A stretch of DNA of 49,885 bases from Thermaceae bacterium (GTDB taxonomy: Bacteria; Deinococcota; Deinococci; Deinococcales; Marinithermaceae), in assembly GCA_026985615.1 (NCBI GenBank), contig JALSQD010000026.1, forward strand, positions 1 to 49,885. Reading direction: 5' to 3'. The notes beneath the pieces are model-generated. The model saw only the letters and a program-made list of their open reading frames with translations, made no database searches and had not been told where the DNA came from. Below are positions 49,856 through 49,885 of this stretch, one piece after another; the first letter of the stretch is position 1, and the number at the start of each line of letters is the position of its first letter. Both the position numbers and the translations under genes were made by a program.

Positions 49856-49885
49856 ATGCAGCTTACTACGGTTGGCCGGGAGGTA
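49856..49885 (+). CDS. 5' end of an unidentified gene leaving the window
   Basis: Ten codons, MQLTTVGREV, run to the right edge behind a strong ribosome-binding site placed in a hairpin. Too short to identify; an insertion-sequence transposase is one possibility, suggested only by the hairpin. Confidence 0.35.
   Translation, partial: MQLTTVGREV

Overview
The window is GC-rich, gene-dense bacterial chromosome, most likely from a thermophilic member of the Thermaceae (Oceanithermus/Marinithermus/Meiothermus/Thermus side of Deinococcota). This is inferred from the gene families and not from a database match: archaeal-type phosphoglycerate mutase ApgM, a DUF1931 histone-fold protein, futalosine hydrolase MqnB, a bacterial aeRF1-like protein, and -10 boxes sitting 5-8 bases before start codons (leaderless transcription). 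No tRNA, rRNA or CRISPR array was seen.

Layout. 1-3.1 kb: histidine phosphatase, TauE/SafE exporter, minimal zincin, ArsA/Get3-like ATPase and a cupin. 3.2-7.7 kb (minus): complete branched-chain amino acid ABC operon livKHMGF, with a 16-bp perfect hairpin between livK and livH. 7.9-14.1 kb: threonine aldolase, MoaB, a class I aminotransferase, a K+ channel/RCK protein with a small membrane partner, MoaA and Era. 14.1-20.2 kb: five secreted proteins that look like a non-canonical fibre-assembly locus (subunit-like proteins, a PapD-like chaperone candidate, and a large usher-like barrel with carboxypeptidase-regulatory-like domains). 20.3-24.8 kb: VanW protein, then a low-GC Wzz-type gene wedged between intact apgM and a second, diverged copy of the apgM 3' end. 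24.9-27.5 kb: an apparent stress operon (ferritin-like, aeRF1-like, Hsp20, histone-fold) behind a near-consensus promoter with AT-rich dyads. 27.6-36.4 kb: CsoR/CstR-type regulator, MoaC, an ABC-2 exporter, lipoprotein, DUF502 protein, TopA with an unusual sigma-4-like tail, GyrB and a small outer-membrane-like protein.

36.5-40.7 kb: a decayed lipoprotein gene, then the trp operon (trpE, a four-helix-bundle gene, trpG, trpD) controlled by a complete attenuator: a 13-residue leader peptide with three consecutive Trp codons that itself appears to be leaderless. The four-helix-bundle gene is flanked on both sides by heptamer repeats, one of which is translated as an extra TrpG N-terminus. A broken VapC toxin tail overlaps the next gene. 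40.8-43.8 kb: one compact membrane operon (SPFH/Band 7, ribbon-helix-helix regulator, two bacterial-PH membrane proteins, CPBP protease). 43.9-49.9 kb: GNAT acetyltransferase, TruB, RsuA/RluB-type pseudouridine synthase, FeoA-FeoB-FeoC-like iron uptake, MqnB, a small conserved protein, and at the right edge the start of an unidentified gene behind a hairpin.
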